Below are positions 1 through 9,981 of a DNA stretch of 64,000 nucleotides, piece by piece; the first letter of the stretch is position 1; each line of letters opens with the position of its first letter. The translations under genes and the position numbers were made by a program. Origin of the DNA: an uncultured Pseudomonadales bacterium (GTDB taxonomy: Bacteria > Pseudomonadota > Gammaproteobacteria > Pseudomonadales > Porticoccaceae); assembly GCA_943788895.1 (NCBI GenBank), contig CALSRZ010000003.1:248001-312000 (forward strand), written 5' to 3'. Below the pieces are notes generated by a model. The model was given only the letters and a program-made list of their open reading frames with translations, was not told the DNA's origin and searched no databases.

Positions 1-1
1 C

Positions 2-430
2 ACCGCCAGCCGCGGTGATGGCGCCAGATTAAATGGCCGCCGTATTCGCGTCTCTGGTCGCGCCAGTGAAGTTGGTGCGCTCTACGCCACCGGCATTCCC
101 TTTAGCTCGCCCTCTTTTGATCGTATGGACGACTACCTAAAGTGCATGCATGAATTTGCCGATAACTCTTCGGGCATTAGACGTATGGGTGCAGCATCTC
201 TCGACCTGGCCTATGTTGCGGCTGGACGTATGGACGCATTCTGGGAAATGCACTTAAAGGCATGGGATATTGCTGCTGGCGCATTGCTAGTAAGAGAAGC
301 TGGCGGAATGGTCAGTGATTTTCAAGGCGGCGAGAAATTTCTTGATAGCGGGCATATCGTTGCCTGCACGCCCAAACTGTTTAAGCCTACTTTAAAAGTG
401 CTAGCAAAGAACCTCGGCAATCTAAAGTAA
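2..430 (+). CDS. suhB: Inositol-1-monophosphatase SuhB (5' part missing)
   Basis: This is the C-terminal 142 residues of an inositol monophosphatase-family protein; the reading frame is open to the left edge, so the start lies outside the window. The visible part has the family's second signature, WDIAAGALLVREAGG, which supplies a metal-binding Asp. Before it come GARLNGRRIRVSGR and a GIPF segment, as in SuhB of other gammaproteobacteria. SuhB dephosphorylates inositol phosphates and also joins the rRNA antitermination complex. The N-terminal metal site (the DPLDGT-type motif) cannot be checked here. No operon partner is evident downstream, because the next gene starts 162 bp later behind a small tandem repeat. 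Confidence 0.9.
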   Translation, partial: TASRGDGARLNGRRIRVSGRASEVGALYATGIPFSSPSFDRMDDYLKCMHEFADNSSGIRRMGAASLDLAYVAAGRMDAFWEMHLKAWDIAAGALLVREAGGMVSDFQGGEKFLDSGHIVACTPKLFKPTLKVLAKNLGNLK

Positions 431-463
431 GACTTAAGGAAATTATTTTGCGGGGAGGCTGTC

Positions 464-502
464 AACTTAGGTCTCAACTTAGGTCTCAACTTAGGTCTCA
501 AC
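464..502. repeat. 12-bp tandem repeat, three copies plus a partial
   Basis: The unit aacttaggtctc occurs three times head to tail (464-475, 476-487, 488-499), followed by the first three bases of a fourth copy. It lies in the 162-bp gap between suhB and the permease gene. The copies are identical, which suggests recent slippage. No function is visible. Confidence 0.9.
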
Positions 503-592
503 CCCGTCAAAACCATTTTCCCTAACCTGGGTATTTACTGCACCGCGTTATTGACTGCTGTACAGTGTTGAAAAATTTCCAGCGAAGTCAGT

Positions 593-1897
593 ATGCAAAC
601 CTTTTCCAAAACTACCGGTATCTCAGTAGTGGTCGCCAATATGATTGGCACCGGCGTATTTACCAGCCTTGGATTTCAACTACTGGGGATCCAATCGCCC
701 TTTGTACTGATAATGCTCTGGCTTGTCGGCGGACTGACCGCCCTCTGCGGTGCTCTCACCTATGCCGAACTAGGCGCCAACCTGCCGCGCTCCGGCGGGG
801 AATATAATTTTCTCTCGCGACTCTATCACCCCTGCGCCGGGTTTATCTCCGGCTGGGTCTCCGCCACTGTCGGCTTTGCTGCACCGGTGGCGCTGGCAGC
901 AATGACCTTCGGCGCCTACCTGTCAGCCGTCTTTCCCAGCCTGCCACCAACTTTGTCTGCCGTGGCGCTGGTTATTGTATTAACTGCCGTGCACTGCCTC
1001 TCGCGCCAGACTAGTAGCTCGGTTCAGCAGGCCTTTACCGGCTTAAAGATACTGCTGATCCTGGTCTTCTGTGCGGTGATATTTATCTGGGGAAGTACCC
1101 CGCAAACAATCAGCCTGATACCACAGGCTGGCGATGGGAAATTGCTTTTAAGCGGTGCCTTTGCAGTATCGCTGATCTATGTAAACTACGCCTACACCGG
1201 CTGGAATGCGGCTACCTATGTGACCAGTGAATTAGATAATCCCCAGCGCAACCTTCCGGTAGTTCTGTTTGTCGGCACCAGTCTGGTAATGCTGCTCTAT
1301 CTGCTGCTTAACTTTACCTTTTTAAGCGCCGCACCAACCTCCATCCTCGAGGGAAAAATCGAAGTGGGTGTAATTGTCGCCGATCATGCCCTCGGCGAAA
1401 ATGCCGGCCGCGCTATGGGCGCTATGCTCGCCCTGCTGCTTATCTCAACCGTTAGCGCCATGACCATGGCCGGCCCTCGAGTGCTGCAGGTGATCGGCGA
1501 GGACTTTAATTTATTTGCCGCGCTGGCACGCAATAACAAACACGGCGTACCTATGACGGCTATCATTTTTCAGGGTCTGCTGGCGCTGATATTTATTCTT
1601 AGCGCCACCTTTGAATCAGTGCTGATCTTTTCCAGCTTTGTGCTCGGCGTAAATACACTGTTCTCGGTACTCGGTGTATTTGTATTGCGCTGGCGCAAGA
1701 TGAATATTGTCGGCGCCTATAAAACCTTTGCCTACCCCTTTGCGCCACTGATCTATCTAGGTGTCACTCTCTGGACTCTTATCTATGTGCTGATCTCAAG
1801 GCCTATTGAGGGCTGGATTGGTATTGGGATGATTTTGCTGGGTGGCGGCCTCTATTACCTGTCCTCTAATAAGCGCAAGATTCGGGTCGATAAATAA
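593..1897 (+). CDS. APC-superfamily amino acid permease
   Basis: A 434-residue polytopic membrane protein with roughly a dozen hydrophobic segments, the usual size for amino acid/polyamine/organocation (APC) transporters. The N-terminal segment carries MIGTGVFTSLG, the unwound first helix motif that binds the substrate amino group in this superfamily. The conserved helix-3 region with the motif LSRLYHP and GWVSA also fits. It probably imports or exchanges an amino acid across the inner membrane; the substrate cannot be told from sequence. The ATG at 593 places the first helix right at the N-terminus as usual. The gene ends 24 bp before the AraC-MGMT gene, so the two may be co-transcribed. Confidence 0.85.
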   Translation: MQTFSKTTGISVVVANMIGTGVFTSLGFQLLGIQSPFVLIMLWLVGGLTALCGALTYAELGANLPRSGGEYNFLSRLYHPCAGFISGWVSATVGFAAPVALAAMTFGAYLSAVFPSLPPTLSAVALVIVLTAVHCLSRQTSSSVQQAFTGLKILLILVFCAVIFIWGSTPQTISLIPQAGDGKLLLSGAFAVSLIYVNYAYTGWNAATYVTSELDNPQRNLPVVLFVGTSLVMLLYLLLNFTFLSAAPTSILEGKIEVGVIVADHALGENAGRAMGAMLALLLISTVSAMTMAGPRVLQVIGEDFNLFAALARNNKHGVPMTAIIFQGLLALIFILSATFESVLIFSSFVLGVNTLFSVLGVFVLRWRKMNIVGAYKTFAYPFAPLIYLGVTLWTLIYVLISRPIEGWIGIGMILLGGGLYYLSSNKRKIRVDK

Positions 1898-1921
1898 CCC
1901 ACAGTCGGCAATACTGTTTCC

Positions 1922-2752
1922 ATGAACTCCGACTATCAACGTATCGCTGAGGCAATAGAGTTTATTAATGCCCATGCAGACCAACAGCCCTCTCTTGAGG
2001 AGGTTGCTGCTCAGCTCAATCTTAGCCCCTTCCATTTTCAGCGACTTTTTAGTCAATGGGCCGGGGTAACACCGAAAAAGTATCTGCAAATTCTGACTGT
2101 CGAGCGCGCCAAGCAGTTACTCGCCGAGGCGCAACCACTGCTGGCAGTGGCCGATCAGGTTGGTTTAAGCGGCACCTCACGCCTGCATGATCATTTTGTA
2201 CAATTGGAAGCGGTCACCCCCGGGGAATTTAAAACTGGCGGTGCCGGTTTAACCATCGACTACGCTGTTTACAACAGTCCTTTTGGGGATATATTTGTTG
2301 CCGCTACGGCACGGGGAATTTGCAAACTCTCATTTATTGATGAGGATAAAGTAGAGCTGCATATTGATGACCTGCAACGGCGCTGGCCGAAGGCAATTCT
2401 GTGTAATCGGGATTCGGAGAGGCTAAAAATTATTGAATCTCTCTTTGTCGATCAGAAGCCTGATCGCCCACTTTCACTGCATGTCTCGGGCACTAATTTT
2501 CAAATCAATATCTGGCGCGCTCTGCTGCAGATACCTGAGGGTGCCTTAACTAGTTACAGCCAGGTTGCCGAGGCGGTCGGCAGACCCAAGGCGGCTCGGG
2601 CGGCTGGCACTGCGATTGGTTCAAATCCAGTGGCGTTCTTTATTCCCTGCCATCGGGTGTTACAGCAGAGTGGCAATATTGGTGGCTATCTCTGGGGGAC
2701 AACCCGAAAGCACGCTATGCATGCTTGGGAATCGGCGCGTTGTTTGTCTTGA
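1922..2752 (+). CDS. AraC-type regulator fused to methylated-DNA--cysteine methyltransferase (Ada-like, lacking the Ada Zn domain)
   Basis: A 276-residue two-domain protein. Residues about 1-105 form an AraC-type double helix-turn-helix (LEEVAAQLNLSPFHFQRLF, then VGLSGTSRLHDHF). Residues about 115-270 are an O6-alkylguanine-DNA alkyltransferase with the acceptor-cysteine motif IPCHRV and the upstream GTAIGSNPV loop. It resembles E. coli Ada but lacks the N-terminal four-cysteine zinc domain that senses methylphosphotriesters. It should repair O6-methylguanine by suicidal transfer to the Cys of PCHR. How its DNA-binding half would sense damage is unclear, unless self-methylation at that Cys is the signal. 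Proteins of this short architecture are common in proteobacteria. Confidence 0.9.
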   Translation: MNSDYQRIAEAIEFINAHADQQPSLEEVAAQLNLSPFHFQRLFSQWAGVTPKKYLQILTVERAKQLLAEAQPLLAVADQVGLSGTSRLHDHFVQLEAVTPGEFKTGGAGLTIDYAVYNSPFGDIFVAATARGICKLSFIDEDKVELHIDDLQRRWPKAILCNRDSERLKIIESLFVDQKPDRPLSLHVSGTNFQINIWRALLQIPEGALTSYSQVAEAVGRPKAARAAGTAIGSNPVAFFIPCHRVLQQSGNIGGYLWGTTRKHAMHAWESARCLS

Positions 2753-2773
2753 TGTTTTTGGTGGGCGGGGTGG

Positions 2774-2931
2774 AATAGCCTCTGCATTCACCCTTGAGAT
2801 CGGTCCCATGGGTTTATAATTTCCAGCGTTCGCACAACTCGCTAACGCTCAAACAAGTGCTCTCTTAACCTGGAAATTAGAAACCCATAAGCGGGCCCTG
2901 ATTGATCTCAAGGGTAAATACAGAGACTATT
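2774..2931. repeat. Imperfect 158-bp palindrome, MITE-like
   Basis: The left arm (from 2774) and right arm (to 2931) are near-perfect reverse complements. The outer 26 bases, 2775-2800 against 2905-2930, pair with about three mismatches. A second block, the run ending at ggtttataatttccag near 2825, pairs with 2869-2886. The central part holds a smaller stem (agcgtt at 2825-2830 with aacgct at 2843-2848). It lies between two convergent genes. The size, long terminal inverted repeats and lack of coding potential fit a miniature inverted-repeat element or a strong two-way transcription stop. No second copy is seen in this window. Confidence 0.65.
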
Positions 2932-2974
2932 TGAAATTTCGCAGTGCATTCTTTTTTTGACAAAAAAACTGGGG

Positions 2975-3415
2975 TTATTTAGCAATTAAGGTGCTGAGAG
3001 ACTCAAGCGTCTGCGGCCCGATAAGACGATGAAGCAAAACACCCTCACTATCTATAATCAGTGTTTCAGGAAGAACCGATACCGGCTTTAGTGACCAGAG
3101 TGCTCTGGGGTCAGACTGTAAGGATGAAAACTCAATACCCAGCTTTTCAACCTGAGCCTGCAACTTCTCACCCTGCTCATTATCAAAATTAACCGCCAGA
3201 ACCGTCAGCTGATCCGCATACTCCTCAGCCAACTTATTTAGCTCCGGGATTTCCTCACGGCATGGCGTACACCAGATAGCCCAATAATTAATCAGCGTGT
3301 GCTTGCCCTGATCATTTTTAAAACTATGGCTGCCACCATCAGCCAGAGGATAACTAACATCATCACCACTACAGCCAGCCAAAATCAGGCTAATAAATAT
3401 TATCTTCTTAAACAT
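2975..3415 (-). CDS. TlpA/ResA-like thioredoxin-fold lipoprotein
   Basis: A 146-residue protein with a lipoprotein signal: a short basic start, a hydrophobic stretch and the lipobox LAGC with the lipid-bearing Cys at about residue 15. The rest is a thioredoxin fold of the TlpA/ResA type with active site WCTPC at residues 48-52, followed by the typical EEIPELNKLAEEY helix and a later cis-Pro region (SVLPETLIID). It probably acts as a membrane-anchored periplasmic thiol reductase, for example in keeping cysteines of cytochromes or other exported proteins reduced. The specific partner is unknown. It reads in the same direction as yihY, 53 bp downstream of that gene's stop codon. Confidence 0.88.
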   Translation of the reverse strand: MFKKIIFISLILAGCSGDDVSYPLADGGSHSFKNDQGKHTLINYWAIWCTPCREEIPELNKLAEEYADQLTVLAVNFDNEQGEKLQAQVEKLGIEFSSLQSDPRALWSLKPVSVLPETLIIDSEGVLLHRLIGPQTLESLSTLIAK

Positions 3416-3442
3416 TAACAGGTCTCTTTACTTCGTATTATT

Positions 3443-3487
3443 CAGGGCTTTTTATTGCTCAGGGCTGTTTATTGCTCAGGGCTGTTA
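3443..3487. repeat. 17-bp tandem repeat across the 3' end of yihY
   Basis: A 17-bp unit reading cagggctgtttattgct occurs twice in full (3443-3459 with one mismatch, 3460-3476) and once in part (3477-3487). The yihY stop codon (3469-3471 on the minus strand) lies inside the second copy, so the last residues of YihY are encoded by the repeat. Confidence 0.85.
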
Positions 3488-4737
3488 TCAACAGCAAACA
3501 GCGTTTGTAAATTTACCGCCATATTGCGCTCCACAGAGTCGCGATTATCGCCGATAAGCATCTCATACTGTTTATACCAAGGATGACTGGCAAGCAACTT
3601 GTCGCTCATTATATCCGTCGGGCTAAGAAAATTACCCCCCAGCCAACCGACAATATCATTCAGGGTAATGCTACCTGGATCGCGAACCAACACATACTGC
3701 CCCTTCGCGGTCTTCTCGAGAATATGCCTCTCCAACAGCATATTGCGCAATCGCCGCCAGTGCTCCGCATCCAGACCCACCACAGTCATAGTGCTGTCCG
3801 ACAGAGTCTGGCCCTTTTGCTGACGGCGCCAACACTGCCACAAAATAATTACCACCGCGAGTAGATCCGGCATGGCACTACCGCGGCCCTGATAGCGGAA
3901 TGTCTCGAGGCTGCGCACCAACTCAGCACCGACCAAAATCAAAACCCAGAGCAGATAAATCCATATTAAAAATAATGGAATTACCGCGAATGCACCATAT
4001 ACGCTGGTATAACTGGAATGGGCCACCAGCAACCCAAATAATGTCTTAGCCGACTCAAACAGCGCGGTGGTAACCAGCCCACCAAAAATGGCATGGGAAG
4101 TTCGCACCTTACAGTTGGGTACAGCTATATAAAGAAGGGTAAAAGCCAGCCAGGTCAGCAACCAGGGCAGATAGGAAAATAGAATCGCCGATACGCCAAG
4201 ACTATCCACCTCATCGACAATCAATTGAAAGGAGACCAGATAGGTTTTCATCATCATGCCCGCCGCCAGTAACAGCGGCCCAAGACTGAGAATTGCCCAG
4301 TAGACCAAAAACCCAGCCAGCCCCTTGCGGCTTCCGGTCGTCGCCCAGATATGGTTAAAGGTCTTTTCGATATTGGCCAGCATCAAAAAGGATGTGACCA
4401 TCAGAATAACCACACCGGCAACGCTAAGCTTGCGCGCCTGAGATGAAAACTCAGTTAGGTACTGGCTGATCTCCTGACCACTGCTGGGTAGAAACTTGGA
4501 AAAGATAAACGCCTCGACCTGAGAGCCAACCTCATTAAAAGCCGGCACCAGAGAAAACATACTGTACATCAGGGTCAGCATCGGCACGATGGCAAACAGG
4601 CTCATATAGGTAAGCGCCGCCGCGCTCTGGCGACAGCCATCGCGATTAAAACGCTGCCCCAAATAACGCAGAAAATGCCCGGTGCGAACTAAGCCACCAG
4701 ATATATATTGCAGACCCGCTTGCAAGCCATTGGTCAT
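3469..4737 (-). CDS. yihY: YihY/BrkB-family inner membrane protein
   Basis: A 422-residue protein of the YihY/virulence factor BrkB family. After a short amphipathic start (residues 1-40) come about six transmembrane segments with the family's AALTYMSLFAIVPMLTLMYS block near residue 40, a WAILSLGPLLLA segment, and GAFAVIPLFLIWIYLLW near residue 250. A cytoplasmic C-terminal region of about 130 residues looks like a winged-helix-type tail (MTVVGLDAEHWRRLRNML). The family was once annotated as ribonuclease BN, which is now regarded as wrong; its real role is not established. The stop codon sits in a small tandem repeat. Upstream is the divergent arsC gene, 81 bp away. Confidence 0.92.
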   Translation of the reverse strand: MTNGLQAGLQYISGGLVRTGHFLRYLGQRFNRDGCRQSAAALTYMSLFAIVPMLTLMYSMFSLVPAFNEVGSQVEAFIFSKFLPSSGQEISQYLTEFSSQARKLSVAGVVILMVTSFLMLANIEKTFNHIWATTGSRKGLAGFLVYWAILSLGPLLLAAGMMMKTYLVSFQLIVDEVDSLGVSAILFSYLPWLLTWLAFTLLYIAVPNCKVRTSHAIFGGLVTTALFESAKTLFGLLVAHSSYTSVYGAFAVIPLFLIWIYLLWVLILVGAELVRSLETFRYQGRGSAMPDLLAVVIILWQCWRRQQKGQTLSDSTMTVVGLDAEHWRRLRNMLLERHILEKTAKGQYVLVRDPGSITLNDIVGWLGGNFLSPTDIMSDKLLASHPWYKQYEMLIGDNRDSVERNMAVNLQTLFAVDNSPEQ

Positions 4738-4818
4738 AGCGGAAAACCTCCTTTATGTTTAAAACCGTTTGCCCGTACAATAGTCATATAAACCATTTAT
4801 AAGCTATAAGGATAGACG

Positions 4819-5750
<932 letters not shown>

Positions 5751-5761
5751 GGCAGACTCTT

Positions 5762-6106
5762 TTGACCACTGAACTTAAACTCTCGATCAGCAGACTTCTT
5801 ACCCGCAGCAGCTATGCACTGTTACTGGTAATTCTTACCCTTAATCTATGGACAAAAAATGCCCCCTGGGTAATTTTCCTGGTCTATCTGGTACCACTGC
5901 TTATATTCCTTCCCGGTATAATTGCAGACACCGTTCGCAACCTGATCTGGATGGGCTTTGCCCTGTTAATGTATTTTGTGATTGTGGTTTACAAATTGAG
6001 TGTTCCCGAACCTCAGGCTCTGGATATAGCTGAACTTGTTTTAACCACTGTACTGTTCAGTGCTTCAATGTTTTATGCACGCATCAGACAGACAAATAAT
6101 CTATAA
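5762..6106 (+). CDS. DUF2069 small membrane protein
   Basis: A 114-residue protein with four hydrophobic segments, spanning most of its length (from about residue 18 to 108). This matches the DUF2069 family of predicted inner membrane proteins, usually found after wrbA and arsC as here. No function is known. The best start is a TTG at 5762, just 11 bp after the wrbA stop; there is no ATG in frame before the first membrane segment. A weak ribosome site (aaggcag) lies upstream. The gene probably shares the arsC-wrbA transcript. Confidence 0.8.
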   Translation: MTTELKLSISRLLTRSSYALLLVILTLNLWTKNAPWVIFLVYLVPLLIFLPGIIADTVRNLIWMGFALLMYFVIVVYKLSVPEPQALDIAELVLTTVLFSASMFYARIRQTNNL

Positions 6107-6165
6107 CTACTAACTGGTACAGCGCAGAGAAGTAGCAATCGAATAGAAATCGAAAGGGAATCCAA

Positions 6166-8013
6166 ATGAGTGAGAAAATAGGCTTTATACGCAGGTTTTT
6201 CCGATTTATTGGCAAGGTCGTCAATGTTATTCGCCATCTGATCAGCCTGCTGTTTGTGGTATTTTTTATCATCATTATTGGCGGTATGTTTGCCGATGAT
6301 ATTCAGCCTATACCAGATAAAGGCGCTCTCTATTTGGCACCCAGCGGTGTTCTGGTCGACCAGCGCTCCTATATTGACCCCTTAGCTCAGGCACTCTCTC
6401 AATCCGATCATCGAGATGCAGAAACTCTGGTTAGGGATATAGTCGACGCGCTCGACTACGCCCAGTACGACGCGCGAATTACCCATATTCTATTGGATAC
6501 CAATTACCTGACCGGCGGCGGCATCGCCAAACTCGAAGAGATCAGCGGTGCGCTGCAGCGCTTTAAGCAAAGCGGCAAAGAGATTATCGCGATTGGCGAT
6601 AACTTCTCTCAGCAACAGTACTTTCTCGCCGCCCATGCCGACGAAATTATTCTTAACCCGATGGGCAGGATTATGCTTACCGGTTTTGGCTCTTATACCA
6701 GCTACTACAAAGAGGCGCTGGATAAGCTCAAGGTCAATATGCATATCTTTAGAGTCGGCAAATACAAGAGTGCCGTTGAACCCTATATTGCCAATGGTAT
6801 GTCCGACGAAGCGCGTGCCGATCGCCGTGAACTGATCGACTCGCTGTGGAAGTTTTACACTTCCCAGGTAGAGCATTTGCGCGGCCTTCCCACTGGGGCG
6901 ATCGACGATCTGGTGAATAATATGCACAGCAGATTAGCCGCGGCCAACGGTGATATTGCAGCGCTGGCGCTGGATCGGGGACTGGTTGATCGAGTTGCCA
7001 CCAGAAGTGAAACCCACAGTTATCTGCAACAGGTGCTGCCGACCTCCAATGGCGATTTTGCCAGTATTTCAATGCCTGCCTATCTCAACCATATCAAGCT
7101 CGGCAACCTCAACGCCGTCGATAAGAGCAAACCAAAAGTCGCGGTGGTTGTCGCCAGCGGAGCTATCCTTGATGGCAATCAGCCCGAGGGCACAGTGGGT
7201 GGCGACACCGTTGCCAATATCTTTAAAGAGATTCAGGACGATGAACAGGTTAGAGCTGTTGTACTGCGTGTAGACAGCCCCGGAGGCAGTGCCTTTGCCT
7301 CGGACGTGATTCGCGATGCCATTGCCGCAACCCGCAAAAACAATATTCCTGTGGTTGTCTCGATGGGCAGTTATGCCGCTTCCGGTGGCTACTGGATTGC
7401 CACCGAGTCCGATCAGGTACTCGCCATGTCGACCAGCATCACCGGATCGATTGGTGTCTTTGGGGTTATTCCCACTTTTGAAGACTCTCTGCAGGCGCTG
7501 GGCATTCACTCCGACGGTGTTGGCACCTCGGCTATTTCTGGGATGCTGCAGCTCGACCAACCGATGACACCTGAGACTGAAATAATTATTCAGTCCGGCG
7601 TGGAAAATGTTTACACACGCTTTTTGACCCTGGTGGCCAACTCGCGCAACTCAACCCCCAGCGATATTCATAAAATCGCCCAAGGCCGAGTTTGGACTGG
7701 TGAGAAAGCTCTACAGTTAGGTCTGGTGGATGAGCTGGGCGATCTTAACGATGCCATAAAAAGCGCGGCAACGCTGGCGGGTATTAGCGATTATAAAGTC
7801 GATTACCGACGCAAAAAGCTCAGTTTTGTGGAACAGGTAATGATGGAAATTAATGGCAATATCGGTGCGGCGATCAATGCGTCAGGACTTAACAGCTGGT
7901 TGCCAAAAAGTCTGCAGAGAGAGGTTGCCAGGGTACTTAAGCCGCTGGAGATTTTAGATGGGCTGACTGACCCCGGTGGAATTTATCTGTATTGCGATAG
8001 CTGTCCGGATTAG
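6166..8013 (+). CDS. sppA: Signal peptide peptidase SppA, 67-kDa type
   Basis: A 615-residue protein of the double-domain (E. coli type) SppA family, peptidase family S49. One transmembrane anchor lies at about residues 22-42. The general-base lysine sits in GKYKSAVEPY in the N-terminal half (about residue 200). The nucleophile serine sits in SYAASGGYW in the C-terminal half (about residue 405), preceded by the VDSPGGSAFAS oxyanion region. SppA degrades cleaved signal peptides in the inner membrane. A ribosome site (aaaggga) precedes the ATG at 6166. The C-terminal few residues (YLYCDSCPD) are slightly odd but nothing else is. A palindromic repeat follows the stop codon. Confidence 0.95.
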   Translation: MSEKIGFIRRFFRFIGKVVNVIRHLISLLFVVFFIIIIGGMFADDIQPIPDKGALYLAPSGVLVDQRSYIDPLAQALSQSDHRDAETLVRDIVDALDYAQYDARITHILLDTNYLTGGGIAKLEEISGALQRFKQSGKEIIAIGDNFSQQQYFLAAHADEIILNPMGRIMLTGFGSYTSYYKEALDKLKVNMHIFRVGKYKSAVEPYIANGMSDEARADRRELIDSLWKFYTSQVEHLRGLPTGAIDDLVNNMHSRLAAANGDIAALALDRGLVDRVATRSETHSYLQQVLPTSNGDFASISMPAYLNHIKLGNLNAVDKSKPKVAVVVASGAILDGNQPEGTVGGDTVANIFKEIQDDEQVRAVVLRVDSPGGSAFASDVIRDAIAATRKNNIPVVVSMGSYAASGGYWIATESDQVLAMSTSITGSIGVFGVIPTFEDSLQALGIHSDGVGTSAISGMLQLDQPMTPETEIIIQSGVENVYTRFLTLVANSRNSTPSDIHKIAQGRVWTGEKALQLGLVDELGDLNDAIKSAATLAGISDYKVDYRRKKLSFVEQVMMEINGNIGAAINASGLNSWLPKSLQREVARVLKPLEILDGLTDPGGIYLYCDSCPD

Positions 8014-8024
8014 GAGATATCCAC

Positions 8025-8112
8025 CGTCATACTGGCGAAAGCCAGTATCTAGTGATCTGAAGAGAGGTCCCAGCCTGCGCTGGGATGATGTTCCTTCGCT
8101 AGTATGACGAAA
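8025..8112. repeat. REP-like palindromic intergenic repeat
   Basis: Between the convergent sppA and hda genes lies a composite palindrome. The outer ends cgtcatact (from 8025) and agtatgacg (to 8112) are exact reverse complements. Inside are two smaller hairpins, actggcgaaagccagt on the left and cccagcctgcgctggg on the right. The layout resembles the widespread intergenic cgtcat...gcgaaagc type of repeat found in many proteobacteria. It could also end transcription from both sides. Only one copy is in the window. Confidence 0.75.
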
Positions 8113-8116
8113 TAAA

Positions 8117-8833
8117 CTAAAGCCCCAAAACACCCTTAACAAAAGGCAGCGTCAAGCGGCGCTGCTCACGCAGGGAAACCCCATCCAGCTTATCCAACGA
8201 CTCCATCAACACATGACTGTTGCGTGGTAATCGATGCAGCAAAAACAGCGCCACCTCATCGGACAGATAGAGGCCCAGACCACTGGCGCGGTGCTGCAGC
8301 AAACGGCGTAAATCCGCATCCTTGTAATCAATTAGTTGCAGAGAAATACCCGACTTTAGACGCGACAGCAGATCTTCCAGCATCACTTCAAGATAATCCG
8401 GCAATGTATGGGCAGCAATAATCAAGCGGGTGCCGGACTCATTACACAGATTAAAGAAATTAAACAGCGGCTCTTGCCACTCCTCACGGGCGGCAACCTC
8501 ATCGAGATCGTCGAGACACACAATATCAGCAGATTCCAAACCCTCTAAAACCTGATCTGCGGGATAATCGCACAACTCTTTTAAGGGCATATACAGCGCC
8601 GCACCACTGCCCGGGCGCATTGAATGGCTTTGACAGAGCGCCTGTAAAAGATGAGACAGACCGGTTCCGGAAGAACCGCAGAGGTAAGCGTATTGCTTAC
8701 CCTCATCCTGCAACAACATCTTAGCCAGATGCTGGGGCGTACCGTTAGGGGCATAAAAATTATCGAAAGTAGCCTGGTTATCTAACTTGATACCCAAACT
8801 CAACTGCTGAAAATCATTCACTTGGCGATCCAA
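8117..8833 (-). CDS. hda: DnaA regulatory inactivator Hda
   Basis: A 238-residue AAA+ protein homologous to the ATPase domain of DnaA. The N-terminal QLSLGIKL (about residues 10-17) matches the clamp-binding motif through which Hda contacts the DnaN sliding clamp. A Walker A-type loop, CGSSGTGLSHLLQAL, lies at about residue 52, a Walker B-like IVCLDDLD at about residue 103, and an AAA+ sensor 2-containing lid follows. The P-loop has Leu-Ser in place of the usual Lys-Ser/Thr, as deviations are common in Hda. It promotes ATP hydrolysis by DnaA and so prevents over-initiation. It overlaps the upstream DUF2066 gene by 16 bases, a pairing seen in other gammaproteobacteria. Confidence 0.93.
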   Translation of the reverse strand: MDRQVNDFQQLSLGIKLDNQATFDNFYAPNGTPQHLAKMLLQDEGKQYAYLCGSSGTGLSHLLQALCQSHSMRPGSGAALYMPLKELCDYPADQVLEGLESADIVCLDDLDEVAAREEWQEPLFNFFNLCNESGTRLIIAAHTLPDYLEVMLEDLLSRLKSGISLQLIDYKDADLRRLLQHRASGLGLYLSDEVALFLLHRLPRNSHVLMESLDKLDGVSLREQRRLTLPFVKGVLGL

Positions 8834-9882
8834 TCAAATTCTAAATTTCCGCTGAAACGTGCCGCTTGCGATGTCTGATTTTTCAGACGACCACTGCGCA
8901 CCAGCGCTGACTCGAGCAGATCAACACCGCCCTCAATATTCAGGGTTAAGAAAAGACTACCACTCTTAACCGCAGATACATTTAAAGACTGCACCAGCTC
9001 GAGCTTCTGAAGCTGTGAGAGCACTGCCTGATAGTCGGCATAGGAATCGACCTGATTGATCTGCACAACCAGCTCGCTGGCATCAGTCTGGGGTATATAA
9101 GTAAACTGCGCAGAGAGGCTATCGACCAAATCATTGACTGCCAGCGACGCAAGTAACTCGCTACTTGCAGCGCGCACATCATTAAATCCACGCTGATCTG
9201 CCACCTGATACATCCAGGCACCGCGGGCCTCTCCGGTCGCAGTGGTAAAGAAGCGCAATAGCGCCCAGCCATCGGCAGCATAGCGCTGTGATGCCAGCTC
9301 AATCGCCTGCTTCTGCAAACCCCAAGCCTGATTTACCGACAGTGCCAACTGGTCTTCAAGATCAAAATCCGGCAGCCTGTAAGGCATACCGCGCTGCTGC
9401 ATAAAGCTCTCAAACTGTTGGGTAAATTCCGGCAAGTTCTGGTTGCTGACAAACTGGCGACCGCTCACTGGATCATCGCGGACAATCCAGATTAGAAGCT
9501 TGGGGCGCTCAGAGGGCAGAATTGGCAGCTGCGCCCAACGGATTAAATGGTCAACTGCCTGACGGGAAAAACTCACCTGCAATTCAGTTTTTGGCGGCTC
9601 GCCCGGTTCAGCAGGCAAACTCTTATAGCCTACCCCAGCAACGTAATTGTCAGTATTACTTACCGCTTCCTGAATACCCGGCACTTGCATAATCTTACTG
9701 TTACCGGTTAATTTAACCAGCACCTGAGCAAGGGCATCGCGCACACCAGATTTGCGAGATTTTTCTGTTTGGTCAGCAACAGAAATTTGTCCGTTGTAGA
9801 GTCCAGAGACTTCTTCAGCGGTCACTTTAGCCGGCACATAGGTGCAAAATAGGGCAAAAACCAAAATTAATGTCCGTTTCAA
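8818..9882 (-). CDS. DUF2066 periplasmic protein
   Basis: A 354-residue protein with an N-terminal signal peptide (basic start, hydrophobic core ending near residue 22, cleavage likely around TAEE). The body matches the DUF2066 family: [12 protein letters not shown], then [12 protein letters not shown], and an [10 protein letters not shown] segment in the middle. Function is unknown. The gene usually sits directly upstream of hda, as here, where the two overlap by 16 bases, suggesting coupled translation. A physiological link to replication control has not been shown. The divergent purM gene starts 99 bp upstream. Confidence 0.85.
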   Translation of the reverse strand: MKRTLILVFALFCTYVPAKVTAEEVSGLYNGQISVADQTEKSRKSGVRDALAQVLVKLTGNSKIMQVPGIQEAVSNTDNYVAGVGYKSLPAEPGEPPKTELQVSFSRQAVDHLIRWAQLPILPSERPKLLIWIVRDDPVSGRQFVSNQNLPEFTQQFESFMQQRGMPYRLPDFDLEDQLALSVNQAWGLQKQAIELASQRYAADGWALLRFFTTATGEARGAWMYQVADQRGFNDVRAASSELLASLAVNDLVDSLSAQFTYIPQTDASELVVQINQVDSYADYQAVLSQLQKLELVQSLNVSAVKSGSLFLTLNIEGGVDLLESALVRSGRLKNQTSQAARFSGNLEFDWIAK

Positions 9883-9981
9883 CGGTTTTTCTCCAAAAAA
9901 TTTGCAACATTATATCAGTGCTTGATGAAAAGTAGGCCCACTGCATCTAAAATAGCCGGTCACCAACGGAAGCCATTAGCC

